Notes: a model not told the origin generated them from the sequence alone. A stretch of 64,000 bases of DNA from Lotus japonicus (GCF_012489685.1 NC_080043.1:9984501-10048500); one strand, 5' to 3'; positions 44,047 through 55,787 are shown, counted from the stretch's first letter. Translations and numbers: made by a program.

Positions 44047-44278
44047 TTAACAATCAGGCGGGCAAGGACACCAATACCATTTCTTGCATGTGCAACAAAC
44101 AATACCATTTGGTGTCGTATCTACCCCTAGTGCATATCCTATCCCATGTGCATTGCTATAATTAGCAATCTCTTGTGCCCTTTCTATCATTTGTGCAGTT
44201 CCCACAAGATCAATGCATACAATAGCAAAAAAGAAAAACTAACAACTTCAACGCCATACGCCATCTTTGAGAAGCCAT
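44047..44278 (-). pseudogene. Small secreted cysteine-rich peptide gene with a one-base frameshift
   Basis: On the minus strand an ATG at 44278 begins MASQRWRMALKLLVFLF, a basic start and hydrophobic core like a signal peptide. The frame then fails in a run of six T (plus 44227-44232). In the next frame FAIVCIDLVGTA completes the hydrophobic segment, about 30 residues follow, and the peptide ends CCTCKKWYWCPCPPDC with TAA at 44047-44049. The six Cys in 16 residues follow the pattern CC-x-C-x5-C-x-C-x3-C. A TATA-like TATAAAC lies upstream near 44350. It would be a secreted peptide of roughly 75-80 residues. I do not recognise the family. The single-base difference may be a real mutation or a homopolymer error. 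Confidence 0.55.
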
Positions 44279-44543
44279 TATAACCTGACATGTTTTGTAG
44301 ATAAATCAAGAAGGCTCACTTTTTATCAATAAAATCAACCTATACATGTTTATATGCACATATGAGATTTTTAAATATACTTTTAATTTTCTATTTTTAT
44401 TATTTTTTAAAGTTTATATGTTTATTATATTCAACAATGATATTATTATAAATATTAGATTTTTAATTATTTCATCTTATAACATTTAATATATTTTATC
44501 ATATTCTAATATAGGTAAAATTGACATGAGTTTTGAATATACT

Positions 44544-45518
44544 TGAAATTTTTGTTAGCCTTAAACAGAAGTGTTCCACAATGTTCAGAACATTGTGTAG
44601 AAGATGCATACAATAGAACACAGTGTTAAAAACAAATCACAAGTAACAACGACTACAAAGTAAATAACACAAGAGATGGTAACCTAATTCAGTGCAACGT
44701 CACCTACGTGTGAAAGGCTTCAGCCCGAGAAAGATAATCCACTATTATCGAGAATCAAGTACACAAAGGTCTTAATTATATTGAGCAGTCATTGTTCACA
44801 TCCTTTCTACCTATTCCTACCAATGAATTATTACTTAGAACTCCCCAAAGTATGAGACCCCTCTCACTTTTTCTCACAATCACTGCCACATGGATTGAAT
44901 CACAAGGTACAAAATGGTTGTAGAGAAACACTCCCAACGAAACACAACAACTCAGTGTTTATTTGATCAATAGAAGCACATGAGTTGATTACAAAACTCA
45001 CACAATGAACTCACAAAGAAAACCCTGAATACAACTAAAAAAAACTGTGAATCTCTCTCGTACACCAGCTAGGGTTTCTTCAACACCTTAAATAGATATT
45101 CCACCGTTGGTGTCTTCAATGGGCTTGAGCATCAAAGAGTCCATGTAGCAAAGTGACAGTAAATCTTCGAAAAGATCTCCTCCAAAAAATAACACACCAA
45201 GACCAATTCCACATTTAAGTTGGTCTACACGAATTAATCATATTTCTCCCAATAAGTTAATTCCCATAATCACGGAATATGCGTCCAGCTTATAAAAACG
45301 AGTGATTACACCGACGAATCTTCACAATTAAAACACAACGTGAAACACGTAAAGAACTTCTAGCAACCTGAATCACAATGTCCTACCAGATACTTCAGAC
45401 ATGAGATCGCACATCAGACAAAGACAATGTTGTTTGTCACACCACTAAACACATCAAACAACATAGACAAAATGCAGGCAACACTTAGAAAATTTTTATC
45501 AATACAAAATACTCAACA
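44544..45518 (-). mobile_element. Solo LTR of a Sirevirus-type Copia element (975 bp)
   Basis: Starts TGAAATTTTTG and ends ACTCAACA on the plus strand, flanked by ATACT at 44539-44543 and 45519-45523. Segments such as TATGAGACCCCTCTCACTTT and AATCACTGCCACA match the LTR at 17915-18782. No internal region is present. Confidence 0.85.
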
Positions 45519-45523
45519 ATACT

Positions 45524-47213
45524 AAATATATCAATTGTCATATTTTGAGATATGGGTCAACTCAATTTTATTGTCACTTATTATTATTATTATTATTTAA
45601 AAATATATTTGAAGATGTCATTAATAACATGAAATATGAAAGTTTCAAAATTAGTAATTAACAATAAATTTTTTAATTTTTTTTATGAATTAAAGGGTTG
45701 TGCGTTGTTAGTGTAATTTTTTTACACAAAAATCCAATTAATTTCTACCAAATCAGAAAAATAGATTTCACTTAAGTAAAATTATAAATGAATGTAACTA
45801 TTTATCTTACGTGCATAGTGTGATTGGATGTAAGTGTGAAACTATATTATACTGACGGTGCATATCCATTAAAATCAGTTTTATTAGTTTTTTTTCTAGA
45901 TTACCTATGAATTTCTCTCTCCAAATTAAAAACATATCAAAATAAAACTATCTCTTTCATATTGAATATGAGGTTAGCTTTAGAAAATAAATATTAAATG
46001 TTTTATTTTTATAGTATTATAAAGTTACTTATATTTTTGGACAATAAATACTCTTAAAAAATATCTTATAGAAGGGGATGAGGGGAGTATAAATAAAGTT
46101 GACTTGAACAAATATTAAATATCTTTTTTTAAAAGCAACAAGTATTAAATGTACGTCATACTCAATATACTTATACATAAATGCTTTAAATAAAGTAAAT
46201 AAATACATAAAATTAATGTGTATATATATATTATATATATATATATAAATAAAAGTTGACTTGACCATAATGAGAGAATTAAGACTTAAAATAAGTATAT
46301 TTATTTAAAAATTTATCGATACTAAATATATCAATGGACATATTTTGAGATATGGGTCAACTTAATTTTATTGATACTTATTATCATTATTATTACATAA
46401 AAATATTATGAAGCTCTCATTAATCACATGAAATTGGAAATTTTTAATTAATATAAAAGGTTATTGATAAGTGATAACTAAGTACTATTGTTATTAATGT
46501 GAATGCTAAGTCAATTTTACATTTACTTCTTATTATTATTATTTTTATTTTTCTCAAGTTCTCATTAACACTTACAATTTAAATAATAATAATAATATTT
46601 TTTAATATGAGAAATTGAATAGTTTTACGATTATTAAGTAATATAATGAATAATATAAAATATTATTAATAACTAATTATTTTTATTAATGTATAAGTCA
46701 AGTTGATCAAGTCAATTTTAATAAAAAATAAAATAACTAATGATTTTATGGAGTTAATAAGAGGAGGCACAAAATAATTATAATCAAAGTTCAATAAATT
46801 GAAAGTAAATAAATAAGAGTTTAAAATAGTAAATTATTATAATTTTAAAATTTGAAGTTATTTCACTTGTTGATGAAAGTATAAAAAGTATGTTATTATA
46901 AATTATAACAAAAACTTAATAGTTGAGTTAAAAATATTTCATATTCACTTAATTTTTTTTATCAAAGGTTTATGTTTGAAATTAATATTTCATAATTTAT
47001 ACTTTAAAAAAAATTGGTCAAATTTAATGTGGAAGTAATTATAATAATTATATTAATAATATTAAAAATAACAATCAAAACATTTATTACCATTAATTAT
47101 ATTTATTAATATAAAAATGTTAAATTAATGAGTAACTTTGACTGTATTAAATAGTAAATTACATTAATAACTAGTATTAAAAATAAAACAAAAAATGCGA
47201 ATAAATTTTTTTA
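45524..47213. other. AT-rich intergenic DNA with a dispersed duplication
   Basis: No gene seen. A block of about 110 bp starting ACTAAATATATCAATTGTCA at 45521 recurs at 46320 (ACTAAATATATCAATGGACA), with ATTTTGAGATATGGGTCAAC shared. A short (TA)n tract lies at about 46222-46250. The rest is low complexity. Confidence 0.6.
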
Positions 47214-47305
47214 TTTATATTCGTACAAGGCTACAAGCTCCTGTCACACAAGCAGTTCTTCCCACAACACAATCATATTTCTGAAGACCTAATTTCCCGT
47301 CAAGG

Positions 47306-49350
47306 ATGACAAGCCCAGCAGTAAGGAAGGAAGGGAAACAAAGTGATGACATGATTAGCCAACTCCCAAATGAGATTTTGCACTGCATCCTCTCTTCCCT
47401 TTCGTTCGACGAGGCTGTGAGAACCAGCATCCTAGCCAAGATATGGATCCCCTTGTGGAGGCATGCCTCACGCCTTGACTTTGATGGGACTCGTATGATT
47501 AGGCCGTTATCCATGCTCCAGAATCCACACTACAACTTTTTCACGCCCAAAGCTGCCCGTGAGTATGGTGAAATTGTGAAGGACACCATTCTGAACCGTC
47601 ACCTCAGCGGTGACTTGACCATGTGTCGTTTTAGGCACTACCCTAAGAGCCTTGTCTCTGAAGAGTTGGAAGCTTTGGTTCGGCTCGTGGTGGAGGTATA
47701 CAAAAACTTGAGCTCTCTTACCCTGGATTGTTGGTGTCACCCAAAAGCTTTAGTTCAACCTTCTGAATATGTGAAGCTTTATTTAATGCCTGGGATCTTT
47801 TCAAATCTGTGTTCGCTCGAGTTGAACAACTATGTGATGGACAGGGCTACTGCGTCTGCGTTTGAGGGTTGTGGGAAGTTGAAGACCCTCAAAATGAAAA
47901 AAATGATCATGGAAGAGGGAGCTATCAATGATGTTCTGAAAAAATGCTCTAGTTTGGAGAGGTTCAGCCTGGTAGAGTCAACTGGGTTCAAAAAACTTAG
48001 GATTTGCAACACCTGTCTTAAGTTCTTGGAGCTCCGGTGGTTGGTCGTAAGTGAGATAGATGTTTCGGTTGAGGATCTTCAGGAAGTGGTGCTCGATTCT
48101 CTTGTTTGCCCATCAAAGGGTCTTAAAATTGATGCTGTGAACCTCATAAAACTTCGTTCAGGTTGCAGCTCAATTGCTCAGAAATTTCTATCTTACTTCT
48201 CAAAGCAAAGCATTATAAAAACCCAGGACATTCTTGAAAATTGCAGCGATCTTTTTGTAAGTTCTCTTTCATTCTCAATTGTATTTTCCATTGAAATAAA
48301 TGTTTTAAATTGTTATAGCCATTTTATTGCGATATTTGCAAACAAGTAAGGTTGATGTTATTACAATTGTTATGCCTTTACATGATTCAAAAGTTAACCA
48401 CATTACTTTTGCAAACCCTTATCTCAAATCTGATTGAAATAATGCTATAATATTTAATGAATTGACGAAAAAAATACATTATCACATTTGTGGTAACATC
48501 CAAAACTTGATCCTTCAATCACAATTGTGACTACGTAAGAAGATTGAAGGCGCAATATCTATTTCTAGATTTATATTATTTGAAAAAAATACTGGTTTTT
48601 TTGTCTTCATAAATTTGTGATATTTTATTGCTAACTAGGGTTTATATTTTAGATAAAATATCTTATGATGCTGATTGTGATAATCTCTTTATTTTAGGCA
48701 TCTCGAATGATCAATATTTTTCGAAATCTATCATCCATGTCCATTGATTTGAATTTGAACAGCATAAGAGAAGCTTTAGCACTATCATTCGTACTAAAAT
48801 CATGCACCAACCTCCAATCTCTTGAAATTACCATACCGGTATGTGACTTGTAACTTCCATTTGGTTATTTACTCCAATATTATAACTTCCATTTGGTTAT
48901 TTACTCATTAATATGAATATTGAGTAATGACATTCTACTTTATTGATTGTATTTTATATATAGGTAAAGGAGAATTCATATTCGAGTGATGATTTTGATG
49001 ATGGCGCTCTACCATTTGCCAAGTCAATGTTCTGGGAGAAACGACCAATAATGTACAACTATCATGATCACGAGTTAAAATCTGTTACTATAAGGGGGTT
49101 TACAGGCAAAGAACTAGAAGTGAAGTTTCTTGAGAATTTGATTACAAGAGGCATCATGATGAAACAAATTACTATAATTTACAATTCCTCAGTAGTGGGT
49201 AAGGCAAATTATTTATTGTCGCTACCAAGGGCATCATTTTATCTCTCCATCATATTGAAGTCACAGAGTAAGAATGATTTAACAGAGGAAGCTAAAGTAG
49301 TCCATGGCAGACTGACACATCTCATCAGAAATCGCAAGTTTAGCATGTGA
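47306..49350 (+). CDS. F-box/FBD/LRR-like protein, three exons
   Basis: Exons 47306-48256, 48698-48838 and 48964-49350 join in frame (951+141+387 nt) to 492 residues; both introns are GT-AG (donors at 48257 and 48839, acceptors ending 48697 and 48963). An F-box sits at about residues 14-55 (ISQLPNEILHCILSSLSFDE, then TSILAKIWIPLW). A variant leucine-rich repeat region follows (about 120-360), and an FBD-like C-terminus at about 385-440 (LKSVTIRGFTGKELEVKFLE). Such proteins act as substrate receptors of SCF ubiquitin ligases through Skp1/ASK; the target is unknown. No frame defects are seen. A shortened form would arise if intron 1 were retained. A gag-only retrotransposon sits 134 bp beyond the stop. 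Confidence 0.9.
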
Positions 49351-49399
49351 TAAACTACATTGTCTGCAATATTGAGTTAATTTTATATGAACTGGGTGA

Positions 49400-49484
49400 T
49401 CTGCTGAAGGAATGGAAGGCTCAAGTGTGGATCATGTTTTGCTTTTCGGTTTTTGTTGGTTTTGTATTTTGGTTTTTTGGGTGG
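49400..49484 (+). repeat. Start of a LINE-like 3' end interrupted by the TR-GAG element
   Basis: The T/G-rich sequence (TTTTGTTGGTTTTGTATTTT) before the insertion continues at 53729 and ends in an A-tract at 53953-53960. Its left limit relative to the F-box 3' UTR is uncertain. Confidence 0.45.
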
Positions 49485-50291
49485 TGTTACCACCAAAATT
49501 TACAGTGTTGGTGAAAAGTGGTCGAATTTAGCTGGACTATATTTCGACAAAGCTTTTGTACTTCGATCAAGAGTATTTCGACTAAGATTTCTAAGAGCTC
49601 GACAACTGCCTCGACCCAATGCAAAAATATAGAAGTGGTTGTTCAAGTGGAATGAAGGTGCAACTGACTTGAAGAAATAATGGGATTAACTGAAGATGAC
49701 AGTTAGCAAAATGGAAGCTAGTGGAAGTTACCAGTGGCTATTAAAGTGGAGTAGAGGAAAATGTGGTAGTTAGTTACTGAAGATGCAACATGGAGTGTGG
49801 CTTGGAAAATGGAAGTGGCTGCAAGTTATTGTTTTTGAACTTATGCCAAGTGTATGGCTCTAGTGTAGGGAGTTATTTTCTAAGATTTAATCTCTACCGT
49901 AGGATCTAGTGGCAGTTTCATTTCTTATTCTATAAGTAGCAAATCTGATTGTAAAATTACTGAGACTCACACAATTACTCAAAACTCTCCATGGATGCCT
50001 CCAAGTCTCATGTGACATATGGCTACAAAGAGACTAAGAGTGTGCTGTGATTCTCACCTTTAATTTTCAATGCAATGTTATTTCCTTTGCCATTTTGATT
50101 TCCTTTTACTTTCTGTTCTTCTTTTTTCCTTTCAATTTTCTACTCTTTTTTCCCTTTTGTTCATACCGTTCTTCACAAAAACCCAGCCTTGACATTTAAA
50201 ACGTCTTCACTAAAGAACCCGAAGAGGACTCCGAATCCGGTCCTTAAATTGCTTTTGGATTCTATTTGTTTACCAAAAATCACCGTAAACA
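49485..50291 (+). repeat. TR-GAG 5' LTR (807 bp)
   Basis: Begins TGTTACCACC and ends CACCGTAAACA. A TATA-like box, TATAAGTA, is at 49931-49938. Confidence 0.93.
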
Positions 50292-50294
50292 AAT

Positions 50295-50312
50295 TGGCAC
50301 GCCCAGTGGGAC
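50295..50312 (+). other. TR-GAG primer-binding site
   Basis: TGGCACGCCCAGTGGGAC, three bases after the LTR end. It is not the initiator-Met type; I do not assign the tRNA. Confidence 0.7.
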
Positions 50313-50531
50313 CATTTTAGTGAAAACTAAGTTTTTCAGTGTCATATACCAATTCTGAATTTCAATTGTTGATGTTATCACGTTGATTTAAGATATTGGT
50401 CTAAGTATACCATTTGATTTCAAGAATTGGTTTTTTCAAAACCAATATCAAGAAGACCAACGTATATACTATACTGCCGTGCAAAGCATTGAATTCTATT
50501 TGAGTTCAAAACGGTACTTGGCCACCAATTA

Positions 50532-52067
50532 GTGTATTGGAGTTTTGTGAAAATGTCTTATGGCAGAATGAGAAATGATGTCATTTCTGAAAATTACGGC
50601 AAAATAATAAAGGATGCCATTTATGAAAATTTTGGGCAGAGAGCAAATCAAAATGGTCAAGAACATACACAGTTCAGCACATTGGGAATGACCATGCCTT
50701 TGATTCAAAGTGGTTCATTGAATTTATTTCCTTCAAATTCAACCACTGATATTGATTTACAATCAATTAGGCAACAAATTGATGAGAGTAAGTACAACAT
50801 GATGAACATGTTGACACAACAGATGTCAACTATGTTTAATCCTCTCATTCAAAATACTCAACACTTGACTCGACAATTGTGTCGAATTGCTGATGTTCTT
50901 GGAGCACCGCCTTTGAACCAAACGTTCCAGCAAGTTCCTGATTATGGTCAAAGTGTGCCTCTAAATTTTACTCAACGTGAAGTTCAGAATTTTAGTCAAA
51001 ATGAACCTCAAAATTTGACTCAATATCAGAATTTTGGTACAAATGAAGTTCTAAATGGACAAGAAAATTCAGTCCAAAATCAGCCACAGAATTTTGATCA
51101 GAATTTAGACAACAATGTCTTAGTTAATCAAAATCAAAATGATTATGGGGGGCCACAAAATGTGGCCAATGCTGTCGAAGAAGTTTTAAATCATCATGGT
51201 TTCAATGTTGGATATGTCGATCGTCCAAATTTCACGTCTCCGTTTTCTGAAGTAGTTCTTCAAGCAGAACTCCCAAGGGGATGGAAGGTTCCAAAAGTTA
51301 CTAAATTTTCAGGAGACACAGGTGAATCAACTGTTGAGCATATTGCAAGGTACCGACTTGAAATTTGTGATCTTGCTAACAATGAACTGTTGAAAATGAA
51401 ATATTTTCCAAGTTCCTTGACGAAAAATGCTTTCACTTGGTTTACTACTCTACCTCCTAATTCGATCCATAATTGGAATGAATTGGAGATGGCTTTTCAT
51501 GAGCAATTCTTTAGAGGAGAAACCAAAGTGACATTAATGGACTTGGTTAATGTTAAGAGACAGCCGAATGAGTCAATAGATGACTACTTAATTCGATTTA
51601 AGCATATGGAAACTAGATGTTCTACTCATGTGCCTGAATTCGAATTAGTAAAAATGGCTATTGGGGGCCTAGACTATTCGATTAAAAAGAATTTGGTTAA
51701 TGATGAGTTCATAGATATGACTCAATTGGCTCATAAGGTTAGAAGAGTAGAGAAACTAAGGCTTGAGAAATACGAGCCTGAAGGAGTTTTTCAAGGAGAA
51801 GAAAGTTCTTGCATAAGAGCCACTCAAAATCCTGAAATTGGTCAAGATGAAATTGATCAATCTGATGAGGATAGTGATAGTGATGAGAATGAAGTGAATA
51901 TGGCTGAATTTAAGCCAAAGTCTCCCTATACTTATGAAGATGAGAGCAAAGGGAAATTTCCAGCAAAATCCTTCAAAGGATTGAAGACTACAAGTGACTA
52001 TAAGAAGGTTATGGTGAAATGGAGCCAGAATTTGCCAAGGACCTCAAACCCAAAAGGGATTGGCTGA
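50532..52067 (+). CDS. Gypsy-type gag protein of the TR-GAG element
   Basis: A 511-residue intact frame; the second Met (MSYGRMRND, residue 8) is an equally likely start. Residues 1-230 are Asn/Gln-rich. Residues about 240-410 match the plant Retrotrans_gag domain: LPRGWKVPKVTKFSGDTGES, then YFPSSLTKNAFTWFTTLPPN, FHEQFFRGE and KRQPNESIDDYLIRFKHMET. The C-terminus is acidic and then basic, with no CCHC zinc knuckle. Gag would assemble the particle that packages the RNA of this or related elements. No protease, RT or integrase follows. Confidence 0.9.
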   Translation: MYWSFVKMSYGRMRNDVISENYGKIIKDAIYENFGQRANQNGQEHTQFSTLGMTMPLIQSGSLNLFPSNSTTDIDLQSIRQQIDESKYNMMNMLTQQMSTMFNPLIQNTQHLTRQLCRIADVLGAPPLNQTFQQVPDYGQSVPLNFTQREVQNFSQNEPQNLTQYQNFGTNEVLNGQENSVQNQPQNFDQNLDNNVLVNQNQNDYGGPQNVANAVEEVLNHHGFNVGYVDRPNFTSPFSEVVLQAELPRGWKVPKVTKFSGDTGESTVEHIARYRLEICDLANNELLKMKYFPSSLTKNAFTWFTTLPPNSIHNWNELEMAFHEQFFRGETKVTLMDLVNVKRQPNESIDDYLIRFKHMETRCSTHVPEFELVKMAIGGLDYSIKKNLVNDEFIDMTQLAHKVRRVEKLRLEKYEPEGVFQGEESSCIRATQNPEIGQDEIDQSDEDSDSDENEVNMAEFKPKSPYTYEDESKGKFPAKSFKGLKTTSDYKKVMVKWSQNLPRTSNPKGIG

Positions 52068-52902
52068 AGCATGAGTACCTTGATTTGAATTTCGGCCTAT
52101 GTGGCCGAAAATAAAAGAGAAACGACCTTCATGGCCGAGAACAATGAATAAGCAGTTCTAATGGTGCTTCATCAAAGTTGAAATGATTATTTTGAAGAGC
52201 CATGCAAATTCGAGGAAAGTAAGAGGTTAGTCGAAAAAGCTACTTAGCATGGTAAGAATTTATTATTTAAATTCTGAACCACGACATAATGGTTATAAGC
52301 TTTAAGACTCCAAAATTTTTAGTATAAAATTGGAGAGGAGTATAAAGCTTTAAATCAATGTTTCACATGCCAATCAAATGCCATGGTTATATGTTAATAT
52401 ATATTAGGTAGACTTTGATGGCAATGAAGTACTGGTTCACATGCCATTTAAGTTCGACACTTAAAGTTGATCGTGAGTATGTTTCAAATGACTAAGGATA
52501 TTAGTTGGTCTAGTGATGGTTGAAAATGGTCGAAAAGTTTCCAATCGAAATGATGAAAACTTTTGACCAATATATTAAGAGGTTAAGACCAATATATATT
52601 CTTTGAGAGTCATTGATTCATTTCTTGACTCAAGTCAAAGAATAAAAATGAAGAATGGCATGTAGCCTTATCATCTTGGCTTTGACCAGAAAATATATTG
52701 TCGAGAAATCTAATGTCATTGGCAAAGCAATAAATCAAGTCAAGTGTTACCAACCCAATATGGCAGTTAGCAATCAACGTGAAGAGTTACAAATTCAAAG
52801 GAAAAGTGGCTAAGTGATTGCAAAAGGCCATAAGGTGTTTGCTCAAAATTTTGGTGATATAACTCAAAATGTTATTCCTCTCACTTCATTCGAGAAACAA
52901 CA
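52068..52902. other. TR-GAG internal region without coding sequence
   Basis: Between the gag stop and the polypurine tract no reading frame resembles pol. Motifs such as GTCGAAAA recur, but nothing interpretable was found. Confidence 0.7.
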
Positions 52903-52916
52903 TTTTGGGGGGCCTC
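52903..52916 (+). other. TR-GAG polypurine tract
   Basis: TTTTGGGGGGCCTC immediately before the 3' LTR, matching the G-rich tract of many plant Gypsy elements. Confidence 0.8.
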
Positions 52917-53723
52917 TGTTAACACCAAAATTTACAGTGTTGGTGAAAAGTGGTCGAATTTAGCTGGAGTATATTTCGACAAAGCTTTTGTACTTCGATC
53001 AAGAGTATTTCGACTAAGATTTCTAAGAGCTCGACAACTGCCTCGACCCAATGCAGAAATATAGAAGTGGTTGTTCAAGTGGAATGAAGGTGCAACTGAC
53101 TTGAAGAAATAATGGGATTAACTGAAGATGGCAGTTAGCAAAATGGAAGCTAGTGGAAGTTACCAGTGGCTATTAAAGTGGAGTAGAGGAAAATGTGGTA
53201 GTTAGTTACTGAAGATGCAACATGGAGTGTGGCTTGGAAAATGGAAGTGGCTGCAAGTTATTGTTTTTGAACTTATGCCAAGTGTATGGCTCTAGTGTAG
53301 GGAGTTATTTTCTAAGATTTAATCTCTACCGTAGGATCTAGTGGCAGTTTCATTTCTTATTCTATAAGTAGCAAATCTGATTGTAAAATTACTGAGACTC
53401 ACACAATTACTCAAAACTCTTCATGGATGCCTCCAAGTCTCATGTGACATATGGCTACAAAGAGACTAAGAGTGTGCTGTGATTCTCACCTTTAATTTTC
53501 AATGCAATGTTATTTCCTTTGCCATTTTGATTTCCTTTTACTTTCTGTTCTTCTTTTTTCCTTTCAATTTTCTACTCTTTTTTCCCTTTTGTTCATACCG
53601 TTCTTCACAAAAACCCAGCCTTGACATTTAAAACGTCTTCACTAAAGAACCCGAAGAGGACTCCGAATCCGGTCCTTAAATTGCTTTTGGATTCTATTTG
53701 TTTACCAAAAATCACCGTAAACA
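52917..53723 (+). repeat. TR-GAG 3' LTR (807 bp)
   Basis: Same length as the 5' LTR. Differences seen include A for C at the sixth base, G for C in GGAGTA, G for A in GCAGAAAT, G for A in GATGGCAG and T for C in CTCTTCATGG. Confidence 0.93.
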
Positions 53724-53728
53724 GGTGG

Positions 53729-53960
53729 GTTGGTGTCTTTTGTTGGGTTCTTTAGATTGTATTTTGGCCGCTCTTGATTGTGGTACTCTTTTTCCTTCAC
53801 CATAGGTTTTTCCCACTTGGTTTTTCTTGGTAAGGTTTTAATGAGGTTCATTCTTAAGTGTGCTTTCGTTGGGTTTCTTTTTGGTTTCATTAGCTTCATG
53901 AGAGAGGGTTGTTCTCATATTTTTGATTTATTCAATAAAGTTCTTGTTTTCTAAAAAAAA
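53729..53960 (+). repeat. LINE-like 3' end with A-tail
   Basis: T/G-rich sequence with AATAAA at 53934-53939 and an 8-base A-tract at 53953-53960, as at the 3' end of a plant LINE. It is the continuation of 49400-49484 across the TR-GAG insertion. Confidence 0.55.
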
Positions 53961-54502
53961 TTACCTGACCTCATTAAATAAAAAATGAATCTCTCCTAAT
54001 GAAGAGTAAGATTTTTATCATTTAGTATTATAGTATCCAGGTTTAAATTTTCGGGGATTAGATATAAGGAAGAATGTACTCTCATGTTAAAGTTAGAATT
54101 TGTACGTTTCCATTATTGAAAGTAATATATTATGAAAATATTATCTTAGCGCCCTAGCAAATGCAATATTTTTTTGCTAATGTTAATGAGATGAAACTAA
54201 TCTTGCATGTGCATTTAAATTCGTAGCTAAGGAGTAACAATTACTTCATGTAGATTGAAAATAAGGAAGCATATGGACATTGAACTGCGATCTGAGGCAA
54301 CAATTCGACAAGTTTTATTCAATGCCGAAAGTTAATAAGTTCTGTTAATCCATGTTTGGATTGATCTCATATCCCAATAAATCCAATTGAGTTGGCTGCA
54401 ATGTTAAAAAAGTGGTTATTTGAACCTCTAGACCTAAAGTTCAACTCTTAGGAGTTGCATCTTTTGGGGAGGCATTTAGCCTTCACCATTTTGGCACAAT
54501 GT
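53961..54502. other. No supported gene
   Basis: AT-rich DNA without recognised features. Confidence 0.4.
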
Positions 54503-54799
54503 GTTCCATCCAAGAACATAGAGATAGGGTATAGCCCCTAGAGTGTGAGGATTGCACTATGAGAGAGAATCTAGAGAGAGAAAATAACTGAATATCAAAT
54601 GTGTATTTCTCAAATGAGCCCAGAGTCCTTTACAATTGGTCACCGACCCCTATTTATAGACTAAAGGTTGGGCCTAGCGTCCCTAACTGTCCTAAGTGGG
54701 CCGGTTGGGCCTCTCTGGGGAGGCCCAACTCCCGGGCTCGCGCGTCGCCCTTAGGCAAGCGACCTTGGGCGAGGGGCCCCAGGTCTCGCCCAGTCCACA
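54503..54799 (-). repeat. LTR-like fragment with promoter
   Basis: Read on the minus strand it starts TGTGGACTGGGCGAG, is GC-rich for about 140 bp, has TATAAATA (plus 54651-54658) and then a leader with TTTCTCTCTCTAGATTCTCT, the arrangement of a U3/R boundary. It ends near GGAACACA. No matching target duplication was found, so the limits are approximate. Confidence 0.45.
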
Positions 54800-55787
54800 A
54801 TGAGAGAAAAATTTAGCACAAGAAAAAAAATAATATCCCAAAAAAATATGAAACACATCAAAGTGGCTAGGTGACCTTTATAAAAAATAAAATAAATAAA
54901 TTTCAGTCAGATCATGATAGTAACTACACATGGAAGATTGCCTAGTGAATTGGGGCACATGTGGACGACTTTATTAAGCTTTGAAAGTATGGAAATAACA
55001 TGTGCTCAAGTTAAAAAGTTTGGCTAGGTTTTTTTATGGTTCTGATAAAAAGGTTGTTCAATGGTTGATTCAACAATTTTAAAAAGAGGAATCTTAATGA
55101 AGAAGAGCCTAAAATCAAGTTGATGGGTGGAGGGTGAGAACTTTTCAGAAGTTTCCCTTAGAAGCTTGTGGTTTTTGAACAATTCAAATTCAAATATGAT
55201 GAGACATTTGCCTTGTACCATATTGTGCTAAATAGAATCTCCTCAATAGAGAATACACATTGTAAAAAACGAAATCACTGTCTATTGCACTAAACTAAAG
55301 AATAAATCTAAAAAAAACCTTCAATCGTTAATTACATATGTTACAATTATAATTTTAGTAATATGATAATTATCAATATATATATATATATATTTTTAAT
55401 ATTTATTGAGAATTTTAATTTCAAAAATTTTAATTAAAAAAATATTTATAAATAAAATTTGAAATTATGAAAGGTTAATTTATGCGGAAAATAAATTTGT
55501 TGTATGTTTTACGATAAAGTAGGGGAGAAAACAGCTTTCGTAGAGAAGCTAATCTGCTCATTTCATTTCATAGAAAAATACCTTATTTTTTAAGATTTTC
55601 TTTCAAAATAGTTTAACCAAACTTTTAGTTGAAAGTAACTTTTAAGATCAATAAAATATGGGTCAAATATTACATCTTACAATTTAATATATTATATATT
55701 TATGCATATGAATTTTTTCCCTTAAATTACATACTTGATTTTCTAAATTATGTGAATGTTCTTAGCATATAAGCCATACATGACTGC
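54800..55787. other. No supported gene
   Basis: AT-rich DNA with a short (TA)n tract near 55378-55393. Nothing coding was recognised. Confidence 0.4.

Larger units (their letters stand above)
49485..53723 (+). mobile_element. Gag-only LTR retrotransposon (TR-GAG type)
   Basis: Two 807-bp LTRs (49485-50291 and 52917-53723) with TGTTA...AAACA ends and the target duplication GGTGG at 49480-49484 and 53724-53728. The 2.6-kb interior has one ORF, a Gypsy-type gag, and no pol anywhere between gag and the polypurine tract. This is the structure described as TR-GAG (terminal-repeat retrotransposon with gag domain). By eye the LTRs differ at about five sites, so the insertion is fairly recent. It must depend on another element for reverse transcription. 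Confidence 0.9.
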
